Shown here piece by piece: positions 12,616-27,600 of a stretch of 64,000 bases of DNA. The stretch's first letter is position 1. Every line of letters starts with the position of its first letter. Position numbers and translations under genes: made by a program. Source of the DNA: Conus ventricosus (Eukaryota; Mollusca; Gastropoda; Neogastropoda; Conidae); NCBI GenBank assembly GCA_018398815.1, contig CM031603.1:6013513-6077512 (forward strand), given 5' to 3'. A model generated the notes under the pieces. The model worked only from the letters and a program-made list of their open reading frames with translations. It was not told the DNA's origin and made no database searches.

Positions 12616-15600
12616 TTCTCTTTTCTCTCTCTCTCAGTTAAATGTCATAAAAATCCGCACACTTCTTCTGACTAATTTCTACCTACAAACTTTGTACACA
12701 GACAGGCAGACACGGGGCTGAAACCTAATCACTTAATTTATGGCTCGCGGCCTTCATTTAAACAGCGCAGGCTAGGCGCTCGGGTTTTGCAAACTCACAC
12801 TCGGCTGGGTTGCACCACATTGCATCAGAAAATGATTTGAAAATTCTAGATTGCCACGTCGACACACCGTATCGAGGCTGTCACGTGACACGACCGGGTT
12901 TGCCATTGTTTGCTCGGACTATTGAACAAAAGGGTTTTGTGTTTTGACTGCGCTCTGGTGTGACCACTGTGTTTTAATTGTGTTATTTTAAAATGGCTAA
13001 AACGTTACTGAAGAACAGGTTTGTGCATTCGAGACCATAAGTTTTACTTTAACTGCATGTTAGAGTATTTGTTGAAAGAATTAGGCGAAGCATGTTGTGA
13101 AACCGGAGAGATTGTTTTTCTAGAAAACGAAAAAGTGAACTAACTGCTTTGGAAATGAACGACTATCTTAAAGGTTTGTTGGCTCAAGGAAATGAAACAA
13201 GTGTAGCCAGTTTTAATACGTGTTTGGCTATCGATGAGATGGTTCCTTATCTAAAAAAATGGCGCTGCATTGTTGAAAGTTGGCCGAAGCAAAACAAACC
13301 ATCACGCGTTGATTGTTGGGAGCTGGCTTGAGACAGCTAAAGCCCATGTTTAAAAAACATGGCGTTCATTTCTTAAGGCGGAGGTAAACACGGCTGATTC
13401 GTATGCTAAAAAACTTATATTTGAAACATTTTTGCTGTTCCTCCCAAGTAAAAATGTTTCTTAGTTTGTATCAGACTTGATTGATTGTTAACTACAGATT
13501 CAGTGTTCATGTGGCAGGCTGATCTGTGTATTAAGATGTGTATACTTTTCTACTTTTCTAATTCTAACCAGTTCATCTGCCTTCAAGTGTGCCCTTATGC
13601 AACTGGATAACGATTTTCGAATGTCCTGGCAAACAAACTAGATAGGGCTAGGCAGACCTTAGTACATCTACCAGTATGGAGAGGAGTAGTGTGTGGCCGG
13701 CACTATCTTCATATAAATGCTCCAAATATACAATGAGGGAAATGTACTACTACTGGCGATTAGAGCCGCCATAAAAGCGGGCTACAGCAGTAATTGCTGT
13801 AACTCTGCCAAAGCAAGTTGCAAGCCTGTTTGAGAAAAGAGGAGCACAGCAAACTAGGCCAAGTGATCATATATGATCACTTGACCTGCAAAGCGCGGCA
13901 GCCTGCCGCCAATGACGTCAGCACGGAGCACCTGCAAAGCTCGGCGGAAAACTAGGCCAAGTGATCATATATGATCACTTGACCTACAAAGCGCGGCAGC
14001 ACCAGCAAAGCTCAGCGGCAAACTAGGCCAAGTGATCACATATGATCACTTGGCCTAGTTGATTGAGGTTGCGAGCAAGACACACCTGTTTAGTCACAAA
14101 GCAAGAAGTGGTCCTAGTAGTTTTACTTTTTGTTTGTTTGTTGGTGTTTGTGTGTTTTGGCCCTACCCCACGCACGCACGTCCCTCCACCCCCACCCCTG
14201 GACTGTCTATTGTGTGTTTGTTTGTGTTTGTGTTTGTTGTTTGTTTTGTCCTACCCCACGCATGCACACCCCCCACCCCACCCCACCCCACCCCCCCGCA
14301 CCCCACCCCCACCCCCACCCCACGCATGCACACCCCCCTACCCCACTTCACCCGCCCCACCCCCCACCCACGCATGCACACACTCAAGTTCCTTCTAAGT
14401 TTTTAACTTAGTTACCCCAAGTTACTTTTAAGTTCTTACTCAAGTTGTCTTTAAGTCATCCTCAAGTTATCCACAAGTTCTTACTTAAGTTACTTCTAAG
14501 TTTTTAATTAAGTCACCCCAAGTTCTTAATAAGTTCTTGATCAAGTTCTTAATTAAGTTCTTAATAAGTTCTTGATCAAGTTCTTGATAAGTTCTTGATT
14601 AAGTCATCCTCTAAGTACAACCAAGTTCTTATTTAAGTTATCTTATAATTATCAAAAAAATACAATCTATGTTTTTATCTTAAATAGTAAATGCCTAATA
14701 TAGTACACACACGCCTCAAAAACGTGTCATCGTTGAGAATGTCTTGCTCAGCGTTCTCTGCATAGATCTTAATGAAGTTTTTACATCCGAAGCAACCGCA
14801 TTGATTACAATTCTGGTCTATGGAAATGTCTTTATAGACCCCCATGTCTTTATTTATTGACTTCATCATTTTATAATACGCCATGATCTATTTTTATTAA
14901 AAAAATTTAAAATTAAGTTCTTAAAATATTATTCCATCTGAAATGGATCAAATGATCTTTTGTTGTTGACGGTTCTGGCGTGCAGTTGTCTTTTTCTGTA
15001 TTTAGTGGTTCAGATTTTTTTGATTGCTTTTGTTTTGGCTGCCATTGTTTATATATTTTATAACCGTAATAATACCGCCCCCAGCAGCAGCAATGGCGCC
15101 AAAAATGGCAACAGTTTTAAGTTCAATATACCATGAAGACTTTGGCGCTGTAGGCCTTGAATCATATGGAGTTTTTTAGCTGGCATTGAATCAACTTGTT
15201 CTGGCGTTGGCGGTGTTATGTTTCATTATGAGTTATATTCTGTAACATTAATTTTTTTTGTCTGTTCCACTCTGCTAATTTTCTTCCTGCTTTAACACGC
15301 CCAGGATGAGGATGCTTTTCACTGGTCTCCACCAGATTCAGTGTTTTCTGCTGATTTTCTGGCTTGGTTACTTTCTCCCACCTGATTCAGTGTTTTCTGA
15401 TTCTGCTGATTTTCTGGCTCGGTCATTTTGAAGGGAAATAAAATCTATATGATTAAAAGTTATTAATCCATGATTAATGGCGATAACAATGTTCCAAATC
15501 TGTAATATAAATCACAGCCTAGAGACTCTAATGACTTTGTTAAAACTGATCTTGCGTTAAATCATACGTAAGATCTTGTTCAGAATCAATGGGAGCAAAT

Positions 15601-18600
15601 CTACTGACTAGTTTAGTGTACAAACTAAGAACCGTTTGCCCCACACTTTTCACCATTCTAGACCCCAGCTGCGCTTCATACCTGTTATGATACTTTAAAA
15701 TGTCTTGCGGGGGACATCTGTTGAATCTGTTCAATGCTGAATTCAGTTCCGAGGAACTGTTTTGTTTTTCCACATGCTGCCAAAGAATACAGCCTTTCCT
15801 TTTTGGGCATAATAGCTTGGTCATCAACTTGGTCATTCATAAGTTCAGGAAGGTTTAGGCTGCCTTGTAGCTGTAGTAGATCATCACTGTTCATGTTTTT
15901 TATTAATTATAATTATTTTATTTTAAAAAAATGAGCACCGAAAAAACTGTTACCAACCTTGTATACCATTCTGCTGTTATTGGAGGTCTAAGTGTAGGAT
16001 ACTCAATGCTTGGTAAAAGCCTGTTAAAAATAAAGCCAGCAGATCTTGGCAAACTAGACTTGAGGATTCAGCAAAGCTAATTGCTATCATTGCAGCTTTG
16101 TTTGCTACGAAAGATTTTTCTAGTTAAGCAAGGAATAATTCCGGACAATATAAATATGTAAGAAAAAAATACATTAATAAAATGGCTTCACTCGTAATGA
16201 TGATAGGCGGCGCTGTGGTTAATGCGCTCGCTTTTTAGTGGAAGTAATTACGCATTTAGTAAACTGCGAGATGAAGGCGAGAGAAAAAAGACATAACAAA
16301 GCTGTGGAGCAACTAGCTGCAGCACAAGATCGCTATGAAAAGCAGAGAATTGAGCAGTTAGATTTTATTAATAACACACTGAAAAAACGGGGGCATGCAG
16401 CTTACACATTTAAAGATGTTGATCAAGCAATAAAACAATATTATCTTGTAACAGGCAAACCCAATCAAGACATTGCCCCCACCAAAATTCAGTGACTTTT
16501 ATCAACCATCAGAAAAACAAAAGATGCAAGAAATTGGGTTTATTGTCTTTGGTATGACCGTTGTGTATTTTGTTGCACATAATATTGGCTGAATAAAAAA
16601 TGAACAAAATCTATTATTCGCCCAAAGGATATTGGAAGGGAATAACAGCAATTAAAAAGCTAAGCCAAGCAGCTGGAGTCAGTGAACAAACAGCAAAAGA
16701 ATGGTATCTAAACAAGCGATTTGGCAAATTTATTTACCTGCGCCCAAACGAATACAGAGACCTCACTTTGTCATACAACTCCAAACGACACCCATCAAAT
16801 GGATCTTCTATATTTACCCTCTGATACGATTAGACGAAAAAGATTTAAGTACGCACTCACAGTCATTGACATAGCTTCAAGATACAAAGATGCGGAGCCA
16901 TTAACACAAAAGAGTGCTTCTGCTGTTGCTGTCGCCATACAACTAATATACCAACGAGGCCCGTTAACTTATCCTCGCATGATTCAAGTCGATGATGGAA
17001 AAGAATTTAAAGGCCAAGTGAATCAATTATTGTTAAAAAACATAGAGTTACCATTAAAAGAGGCATTCCAGGAGTTTCACAGATCACAGGCTTTAGTTTG
17101 AAAACTTTAACAAACAGTTATCCGAAAAACTTTTTCCTACCAGTATCACAGAGAGCTTATTGACAATTCTCGAAAACACAGAATGGGTTAAGAAGACTGC
17201 CCTCAGTTTTGCGCGCAATGAATAATGAAGAATTTAAAGGGTTAAAAACCAGTACAAGCAATCAAAAGAAAAACAATAAATGTTGTTGAAGAGACGTCAG
17301 TTCATCCGGCAAACTATTACCATTTGGATTGAAAGTAAGGTACCTTTATTTACCGGGGGAAGCAGAAGGGGACACTCGCATCAGGGCAACCGATCCAGTT
17401 TGGAGTGTTGATCCATATGAAATAAAAAGAATTGTAAAAATGAATCCGCCCGTTGTATTATTTACGAGAAACTGACACAACAAAACAACCAGCTCCTCAA
17501 AGATCTTTTGCGAAGGAAGAACTGCAGATAATCCCACCAGACACTGTTCCGCTTTAATTAATTTACGTAAATATATTTGAGTTTAAAATGGAAGCTCAAA
17601 AGGGAAGTGCAGAACGAAACAAGAATGGTAAAGGAAGAGACCTTGAAAATGATACGGGAATCATTTCATGCGTGTAATGCTATAAGGAAACATTTTTCGG
17701 GATTAATCAATGCATGCTAAATCATCCAGATCACCTACAACTTAAACCCCCAAATTGGGAAAAAGAATATCTTGAAATAATAAAAAAAATTCGAACGCGT
17801 CAAGCAAACATGAGAAAAGATTTAAATGAATTGGATGAAGCTATGATTGATCTTATAACAAAAGTTGATGAAAAATATAAACCCCCCTGTTATGCGGTCC
17901 TCCAGTGCCCGATTGCATATGAAAACTCTGGATTAACAAACACACTTTTTTGTGTTTGTTCTATCTAACGACTTTTTTTGTTACAACTGTTGTGTTGATC
18001 TCATGTAGATTAGATCGCAGTTTTTACGTTGTCATGATGAAAAGTCTTATTGCCAAACAATGCTTCTTTGTAGTTGTCATGTGATATGTTTGACTGCACA
18101 ACGCTGCGAGATATTCCCTTTGCTTTCTTAATGATTTTCTCCTGGCTCGAAATACTGTACATTTTTTACCTTAACCCCACATACTCCTTGATCACCTTTC
18201 CAGATAATTCATCCTTCATCTTTCCTAAAACCTTCTGTTAGTAATTGAATGTAAAGGCGAATCTTTAGGGTAATCGGATGTGTCGTACCATCCACTCGCT
18301 CCTTTAGCTACTTCGGTTTCCATGTCTTTATAGATGTCTTCAGTAGGGATATCTATAACAAAACTATCTGTATCTGTGTAAAGTACTCTGGACTCAGGAT
18401 ACGAGGGCTTAAAGTAGTCATAAAGAAATTCTAACATCAAAAGCTTGATAATTCTAAAACAGTAAACCCAATAAAAACGGGCTTGTCCAATTTGACTTTC
18501 TTTTTTTTTCATCATTATGCCAAAAAAGCTGATCATGAAATCTTCTGAAGTCCTGATAATTTGGTTTTGAAGTCAGCTTAATTGCTTCGTTCTCTTTGGT

Positions 18601-21600
18601 GACTAATCTGACATCTTTGCGCTTGTGCGGATTCTCCATAGTCTTTCCAAAACAGCTGTTGTTCATCAGCTTGAAAAAGTCTTTTTCTGAAGCATCTGTG
18701 GATTTAGTTCTGAGATCAGTGTTCTTCATGATGTATGGTTTCATGAACTGTTCTTGATCAAAAGCAATTATGCGATGAACTGCTGTCAACTTCAACCCAT
18801 GTCTTAAATAAAATTGTAGAAGTCTGTAATGACAGACATAATTTTTTTTGCCTCGAAGATTAGGCACAAGTTTAGGCGCTCTCTTGGATCCATCTTTAGA
18901 CTTTCTGCTGCTAATGGATAGTCATTATGCAGGTAAATGGAGTTCATGAGGATATTCTAAATCAACTTCTAGAATGAAACCACGCTGCTGATCAGGCGTT
19001 AAACTGCCAACCACTTTAATGCTTTTTGAATTATTATTCGGATCGCCGCCTGTGTACATTTTAAAGTTACGTAATGGAAGTGATTGCGCCAATTGCCCAT
19101 CCATACAGATTGTTTGCATCTAAATACATAAGATAGTTAGACCTTTTACTGGGATCATAATCGTCCAAGTATTTGTTGTTTGCTTTACAGTAATGATGCG
19201 ACGCCATACTAATTCCTCCACGCAATCCGTTTTCAATCATCTGGATCATTGGTAAATCCGACAATAATCAATCTGTACTCCAGTAAACTTTAAGAAAGCA
19301 TCCCAACTCATCCCGGGCGCAGAAATGTAATGCGCGGGAATTTCCAAGCTATAATGTTTCATGCAGGTCTTTCTATAGTTTTCAAAAATATCCGCCAACA
19401 AACATACATCAGCCCTCAAGTATGAATCATGATAGTCTCCCATTGTTTTACACTCTAACTTCTGCACGCATCTTGAGCATGCTGGTAATCAGAATCACTG
19501 ATGTCCTTTCCTCTAAGACTAGAAAAGAACGCGCCTTTAGGAGGAAGTGTGTCTTCATCAAACCTTTCCCAACTGTTCATGTACTCATAAGGGTAAACGC
19601 CCTTTCTAACAAGAGTTGAGTCAAATATTCTTCTGTTATTGGGCAGGACTTTAAGGACATAGCCAGTGACTCTAATGATCCCATCATGTGTTGCATAGAG
19701 TCATAAAAAGACATGTTATTTAGATTAAAGCACATGTACTTTTCTGATGACTGTGCAATGCATGACACCCTGAAGGCATCGTCCACTGCTTTCATTATAA
19801 GATGAGAGTCGTAACCTCGCAAGTTATGAAAGAATACAGGCAGCTTCCATGTCTTAGGATCAAACTTTAGGTTGAAGATTGCATTTACTGTGCGCTGCTC
19901 CTCTGAACTTTCCACTAATGTGATCATGGTCTCTTACTTTTGGATTTGTTGCTTCTTCACTGAGTTCTAAACCACAAATCCAACATGTGTGGCTGATTTC
20001 ATACTGTTGTTGGTCTTCAGGCGTCATTATGATTTCAGATAAGTTTAGATTATTAGAACAGTCATTACGCACTTTCTGCATGCGTTCTAAGAAGTATTCT
20101 GCAGCATCTGGGCCTCTTTTACAATTCTGGTGCTGAATGGGCGCCATCCGACCTGACAACAATGAAGGCAAATGAACAAATCTGATGATTACTCATTAAG
20201 ACTGTTTTTCGAAGTTTTTGTGGCGCTGGCCTTCATAAGGAACAATGAGTGATTCAAAGTCTGCATAAACAACATATGGACTTGTTTGCATCCGTTTCCA
20301 GTTCTTAAAACTAACTTTAGATCCGGGTGGAGGTGTAAATTAGTTCTGTATTACAGTCTACAGAACTTTTACAATGTTTCTTATGTTCGCTCGCGGCTTG
20401 AACAGATGGCATTCTTGTTAAACATTTTCTGCAGATTTCTTGTTTGTGCCCATCTTTTGAAGTATGCTTCATTAGTCTACTCATCGTGCGTATCAATGTG
20501 TAATGCGGTAGCCCCGCTGGTGAAAGCATCAGTAGTAAGTCAACATGATTTTGTCTGGTTCGCCTATTGTTGGACTGTTCTTGGACACTTTAATTGGCAC
20601 CAAATTTGTTTCCTCATCCCATGTGTATACATTAACAGTTATTGGTTTGTTTTGTTCTTCAAACTGATCAATTTGGTCTACACTAACAGGAAAGGACCCC
20701 CCACTAAAGTTAAGATCATTGAGTAAGGGTGATAGTTAGACACTCTCTCTGCGTTTTTGCGGGCGGTGATGCAGCCTTGCAAGAACACACCACATAAAAA
20801 CATTTGTTGTCTGTATTCTTTATGTTTAGAACTGCTCTTTTTTGCAACTAATGCTGGAGGTAGTGGAATGTAAGCCTTACCAACAATCGGCGCATACTTA
20901 GCCTGTTTTAATCTGATCTCTAAGACTTCACCCTCTGACCAACAGAGCCTCTCATTTTGGGTTCTTCAGCCGCAGCGTCAAACTGCGCAAGCAGTTCGTC
21001 TGCCCAACCGGGTGGTTAAGTCATTACGAGAAAGAATAGTCTGTTGTTTAGTCGAGACCCAGACTTCTAGATTTTCTTCATTTATTGTTACATAGTCGAT
21101 TAAAACAGCTAACATTTTCTTTAACTGGCGGGTCTATTGTTAGTTTACTTGGAACTTGAGAAATAGCATGTACAACGCTTGCCCGCACGTTTGTTGGATC
21201 AATGACTTCTAGATCAATATCATTCAGTGCTCTTGATAAACGCTCTCTCTCAAGCATTCCTTCAAAAAATTCGTCTTGCCCTTCATATATCTTAGCCATG
21301 TTGAGTTTTCTTTTCTAACTCAAAATATTTTATTTAAATTAAAAAAAAATAATTAATCAGAATCAATATCAACGGCCTTTTGTGCTTGGACTCATAAACT
21401 AAAGTATAAACACCCTTTTTGGGGTTGTTACTGTGAGCTGTTTAGAACAGAGTTTAATGTCTCGTTTACTTTTTTTAAGCATTCCTTTTTTATCTGCTCG
21501 GCGTCTGGCTGTTGAGAAAAACTTGTCCTCGCCTTTCTTTGAAGATCAAACTTTTGTCTTTTGTAGTCATCAAAATCGGCCTGTAAACGATTAAATTCTT

Positions 21601-24600
21601 CATCCGTGATGTTTGAGTCAACAAGCGCTTTATTTATTGTCAGTTTAAACGAACTAAGTTTAGCCGTTATTAGTTGAACCATAGCTGTGTGCTTTTGGAG
21701 TTTAGTTTTTAATTTTTTGCCAGCCGCACTTACAGCTAATGAACATAGACCGAGAGCTAAAGACAACCTCCTAGAGGTAAAGCCGCGGGTGCGCCTATGC
21801 CCGTTGCTAAGAGACCAACACTCGTTTTCCCGCTGATAGAGCGCTTATAGTTGATGTTCCAGTATTAACATATGTAACAGCATTAAAGCAGCAGAATACC
21901 TTCGTTTGGTTTTGCTGTATTTTGAAAGGTCTTGCTCTAGTTTTTGTTGCATTTGTGTAATGTTGGTTAATCTGAAGGTTTTTATGTTGGGGCTTTCTAC
22001 TATCTCTTCTTTTTGGGGGCGCTGTAGGCACATTTGGATAAACTTGAACATGACATGCTTTTTATAAAATAAAAATAAATTTAGTATTGTATATCTTTTA
22101 ATCTGTTATTTTCAATATTTAGCTGCGCATCATATATTAAAAACAAATGTACATTAAGCGGTTTATCGGCTTCTTCTTCTTTATCAATTTGAATGTTTAT
22201 TACGTCTCTCACAGTTCTCCCGCTTCCATGCAACTGATTATCCTCTGTTGACCTTAGGTCAATCCATAAAACCCTATTTTGTTGTTAAATAATCATCAAG
22301 CCTAACATTGTGAAGATGTAAATCTTTAGACACAAGGTCTGCTGTTAGACTTCTACCCCTCCCACCCCCAAACAATTTTCTTATTTCGTCAAAATGATGA
22401 ATAAGGTCTAAGCCCGCTAGCGTAGATTTGGTTAGGACTACCATCAATTGTACATTGCACTTTCGCTATTTTAGGATTAAAAAACTTTTCACTTGCTCTT
22501 TTGAAAAGGTTCTTCATCTTCACACAGCAATAAAATACCTTTAAGCGATCTTGCTGCGACACTAAAACTAAAATTCCATATAGTGTCTGCCCTGCTTCTG
22601 GGATATGTTGTATGATGAATCACTCTTTCGTAATATATTGCTAATTTTGACTGATATTGTTGCTCAATCAGCCTTGCTAAATTAGGGTTGCTAACAACGT
22701 CAAACTCTAACGAGATGTCAGAAATGCTGTACTTTGCTTCGGTGTCTGATGATTTGATAACGCGTTGTATTCATTAAAAGTTAGTTCATATGACAATCTG
22801 TCTTTTAATGCTCCTTGAAAGTACGGTGCATGCGCTTTTAACAACTCAAAATCTAAGGGGATGGAAAAGCGATTTCCATACGCAAAATTTACAGCTGCAT
22901 ACTTTTTGCCGTCTTTAATATCTGCGGCGCCTATTCTATGTTTTAGTGCTTCTTCATTTCGATTCCTTGAAACGCAAGATCAGCCCTTTCATTCCCGATT
23001 AGCCATAGATCAGAATAGGTTTAAAAATATGTCTGCATTGTGTAAAGAAAATATTTCTTGCCCCTCAAGTTTTATAGAAATTTTCTTAACAATTGCCCGC
23101 CCCAAATTCTGGACAACTGTCCTGTTTGTGTCTGTTGTTGAAGCGAGTACTATTTTGAAAGTAAGACGCGCAGAGCCTGGCACAATCACTTCATCTGCTC
23201 CTAGGTCCGGAATTTGACAGTAAGAATTTGATCTGCATCAATAGTAGATGGATTATTTGGAACAGTAATATTCCGCTTATTTCCCTTCACGCCAAAGGGC
23301 TCTTTCAGTCTTCTATGCGGGTCAAGAATCGAGCCATATGCTTGTGACATTTTTTTATAAAACAATATAAAAAAGTTAATTATTAAAAAACATGGCAGGC
23401 ATTGAAGATGAAGATTATGATGATTTTGATCCTGGAGACGACATGAGTGAAATGATCCCTTTAATACAGCACCGCTCGGCGCCCTCATTGCGGCGTGAAT
23501 TAACAGAAAGTAAGGTCATATCATTATACCAAAGTTTAGGACAAGAACCTCCCGAATTTATAGACCCTAATGATTTTGAAGTAAAAGATGACCATTTGTT
23601 TGTGAGGAGCGACCAAGGACAACTTGTTCAGCTTACATCTAAACCAGACTCATCAAAGTTTTTAAAAAAGAGTACAATTAGACAAAGGCTCAGTGTGAGC
23701 GATCAAAATCGCCTTGGCATTACTAAACCAAAATTAGATAGGGATGCAGTTGCTAAACTTCAAAACACACTGCAGGAACTCCCAACAGATAACCAAATGC
23801 AAAACATGGAACTTAAAGAATTAAATCAATCGGCAGACGAATTAATAAATGCAATAGAAGCAGAAACCAGTTTTTTCAGAAGAAACAGCATTGAAGACTA
23901 TACACGATCACCGCTGCCCATGCGAGAAATAGCGGCCCTTGATCATGCTTTGAGAAGCATCAGAGGCGAATTAACAAACAATTTTAGCAAAACTAGGTGA
24001 ACTAGAGAGCATATAAAAAGAGAAAAAAAAAACTCGTTGAGGCTGATGAGCCAACTTAGGCCTGATATTAAAGAAAGAATAACCAAAGACTAAAAGATCT
24101 TGAACAAGAGAGTCAGCAAGACTAGAAGCGCTGACTACTAACCGAGACCAATTACGAACTCAAGTGAATGAATAAGAGAAACTATCCGGAAAAATTTTAT
24201 ATGAAGACACAACGCTAGCAGAACGAATACGAACGTGTTTAGAGAGCAAGGCGTCACATTAGCAAGCGTTATAACAGCCTTAGGATTTGCAATAAGCACA
24301 CTGGTGTTGGCTATTACAGGCGGGCGGTGGCCAAAGTTCATTACCTCCGCCGCCATCGCCTCCACCTGATAAATCATGGGTAAAAAAACAGCTTGATCAT
24401 CTTGCGAGTTTATTAAAAAAATTAGCCGGTAAAGCTATAGACTCTTTACCCGGTATATTAGGGGGTATTGTTAGCTGGCTTTTGTCTACTGCAAGCAAAG
24501 TAGTTGGCTTTATGGCCGAGCACTTATGGACATTGTTCTCTTAATAGTTGGGTTAATTTTTAGTAAGATAAAGACCAAGTAATCCTAGGCCTGTTAATCC

Positions 24601-27600
24601 AAGAATAAGCGCTGTCTTTTCATATTCATGGTCATCGCGAACAGAGTCCGCAAGCTTTGCTGAGTCTTTTAATGGCCTTTGGGCTTTGGGCCACGGGGAT
24701 TGGATGCCTTATTCTTGGGGGGTCATCTTGTTTTTTTTACTGCTTGCAATATTACTGGCTCAGAATTTATGTCGTTTTGTCCGACCTTCTGTTCATTTCC
24801 TGCAACGTGAATTTCATTGTTGTAGTTTATTATTGTTCCTACCTGGAGTCTGAGGTCAGAAGGTAGCATGTATAAACCAGTGCCAACAGCAAAGTCTACT
24901 TTTGATCTTGCGTATTGTAAAACATCTTGGTACCTTTTTATACTTGAAGGTAAATCAACTGTAGAATTAATGGCATCCTCTAAATTTGCTAAGTATTGTT
25001 TTTGTGCATCAAGCCAGTAGAAGGATCAGTTATGCTCGATCTTGCCTGTGCTTGTGAGCCTAGCAAACACCAAACGTAAGTACGAATAGAGTCATTTATT
25101 CGTTCTATTCCTGCTTTAGTTAGTCCCTTAGAAGTGTCTAAGATAAATGTTGTCCATGCTGTTTTATGCTCTTGCTCTATGGACCCGAGGTGAACAGCTG
25201 TGCCTGAAGAGAAAGATGTGTAAGGAGGATTCCAGTCATAGTTATATTTTCTGTGCACGCCCCAATAATAAGGGGTGCCTAAGCCATGATTGCGGTTCCA
25301 ACTTTTGTCTAAAGTCTGTCTTGATGTTAATATTGAATTCGTTACAGATTCTTTCAAAAGCCTTCATGTCTATTCGGTTGCTAAATGGATTAAACGGTTT
25401 GTCATTTGGTAATGGTGCTTGCAGTTCAGTCAAAATACGTCTGAAGGTGTAATAGAAATGAAATCTATACACTGACCTAACCAAAGGATTAGGATGATTT
25501 AAGTGATCAGCATACGACACTCCACACCCAGTTGATGCACAAAACACAGCAAAGTTTAACTGGTTCTGATAAAACTGCATCGGATGACTGAACCACACTT
25601 TTGGGATGTAGTCTTTTTTAACAGGGGGGTTAAGATATCTGCTTAATGGAGTACTTACCTTTTTATGAAGGTGTTAGTCTGGGTCACAGAAATGTCGAGG
25701 GTGTCAGTTGTTATATTTTTAAGATTGTAGTGCGGCCCAACAGAATATTTTGCATCAGTATATTTGAATGCACTCATTTTTAATTTGTTTTAAAAAATGT
25801 TTGTAACAATAACAACTCAAGACCGCCTTCGTTTTAGAACATGCTATTAATAACGAATGCGGAACCAGAACGGTCGCGCTCCATGAAATATTCTACAAAG
25901 TCGTATGGTTTAATATAAGCAAAGCCAAGGAGAATAATAAGATTAAAAAAATTAATAATAGAGGCCAATTAGTTAGCCAGTTAACCATACCTGATGGTTA
26001 TTACGGGTTTTGCTCGCTAAAAGAAGCAATGAGTAACTTCGACATTGCTCTCAAACTTAACACATGCGAATCTGAAAACAATGTTGACCTTCAAACCTGA
26101 AGAAGAAGAAGTAGGGTACTATTTTGATAAAGAGCTAGCTAAAATGTTAGGCTTTACAACTGCCAATCGGCCGTTCATAGTTTTAGAGTTACGCCAAACA
26201 AAACTACTTATGAGGGAGAAAATCCGCTCGATCTTGCATTACATTCATTACTCTATGTTCATTTGGATGAGCTGGAGCACTGATGAAAACTTATATGATG
26301 GAAGGCCCCCAACTGTTTTAAGAGCTCTTCCGTCAGGGAAAGCTGCATATTGCGATTATGAAATTATACAATTCCCTAATTTACAGTTTAAAAGATTAGT
26401 TTGTGGGAGGGTCGGATCATTTAAATAAAAATCAAAGACAAAACAGGGAAAGTCGTGAAATGTGATAACCTGCACATTGTTTTGGAAATAAAATAATACG
26501 TTGTACTAAAACATGTCGCGTGGGCCAGAAGAATCAGGAGTTACATTAGCGCCTGTGAGGTGTATAACTTTAGAATTAAAAGACCTTGCAGACGTTGCGG
26601 ACTTTGAACAGAACGGTGAGATAGGCGCTTTGTATGGTTTGAGTACACTAAAGATGGTGATTATAAACGCAAAGAGGTTGGCGACAACAAAAAGTTTCCT
26701 AAACTAGAACAACTGCGCAATCTAGAGGCAAATAATGTTGGCCAGTATGAATATAAAATAGTTCGAAAACCTGACCTCAAATGGCACTTAGAACCATTTT
26801 AGAATGGGAAATAAAATTTGAATTCATAACCCATTTACATATTTTAGCCGTCAAAAAAGTTTCAGAAAAGCATTCAACTCTGGCCCTTTACATGTAAGTC
26901 TTATGCCGGACGACAATAGTCGGAAAGAAATTGAAATAACGCCGTATGGGAAAAAACAGTACATCCTCCACAGAAAAGAAACAGTTGTAAAAAAGCTTCT
27001 ACAAATTACAGTTCTTTCCAAGCAGAAAATTAGGAGACACGTTCACAATGATATTTGAAATTTCTGTCTTTAAAGATGCGGAGAGGGGGTGGGGTTGTGG
27101 GCGTTAGTGACGTCCTTATAAAAGGAATTAATATTAGCTGGCCAAAACTTAGACGTTAAACGCCTTAACGTTACCATCGTCGTTCTTCACAATGGCGAGG
27201 ATATTAAGATCATAACAACAAGCAACAAAATCAATGTTGACTTAAATAGAAACAATCTTACAGAACTAAATTGGATTAATCTTACACATTTAGGCCTCAT
27301 AGGGTTTTATTATACTGAACACAGTTTTGACGGAGAGTATGATAAAATAATAACTGGATTAGATTAAATTCTGTTATAAAACTATGGAGCAGTTAAACTT
27401 TATGATAAATCCCCTCATGTTCAATGATTTGTGGGCAAACTGGTTGTGGAAAAACAATATTGTCCTAGACTTATTACAAACAGTTTATCGCTATAATTTT
27501 GATCATATTGTGATTTTCTGTCCAACAAATTAAAAGGAACAAAGCATATCATGATAGAAGGTTTATATGGACAGACAATGACGTATATTTAGTTAATCCT

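Noticed and set aside
14059..14411. Pro/His-rich frames on both strands
   Set aside because: They are translations of a C-rich low-complexity repeat.
15540..15894. Polinton adenain-type cysteine protease
   Set aside because: No His-Asp/Glu-Gln-Cys pattern is visible in this or any other unnamed gene of the element; the protease may be lost or unrecognisable.
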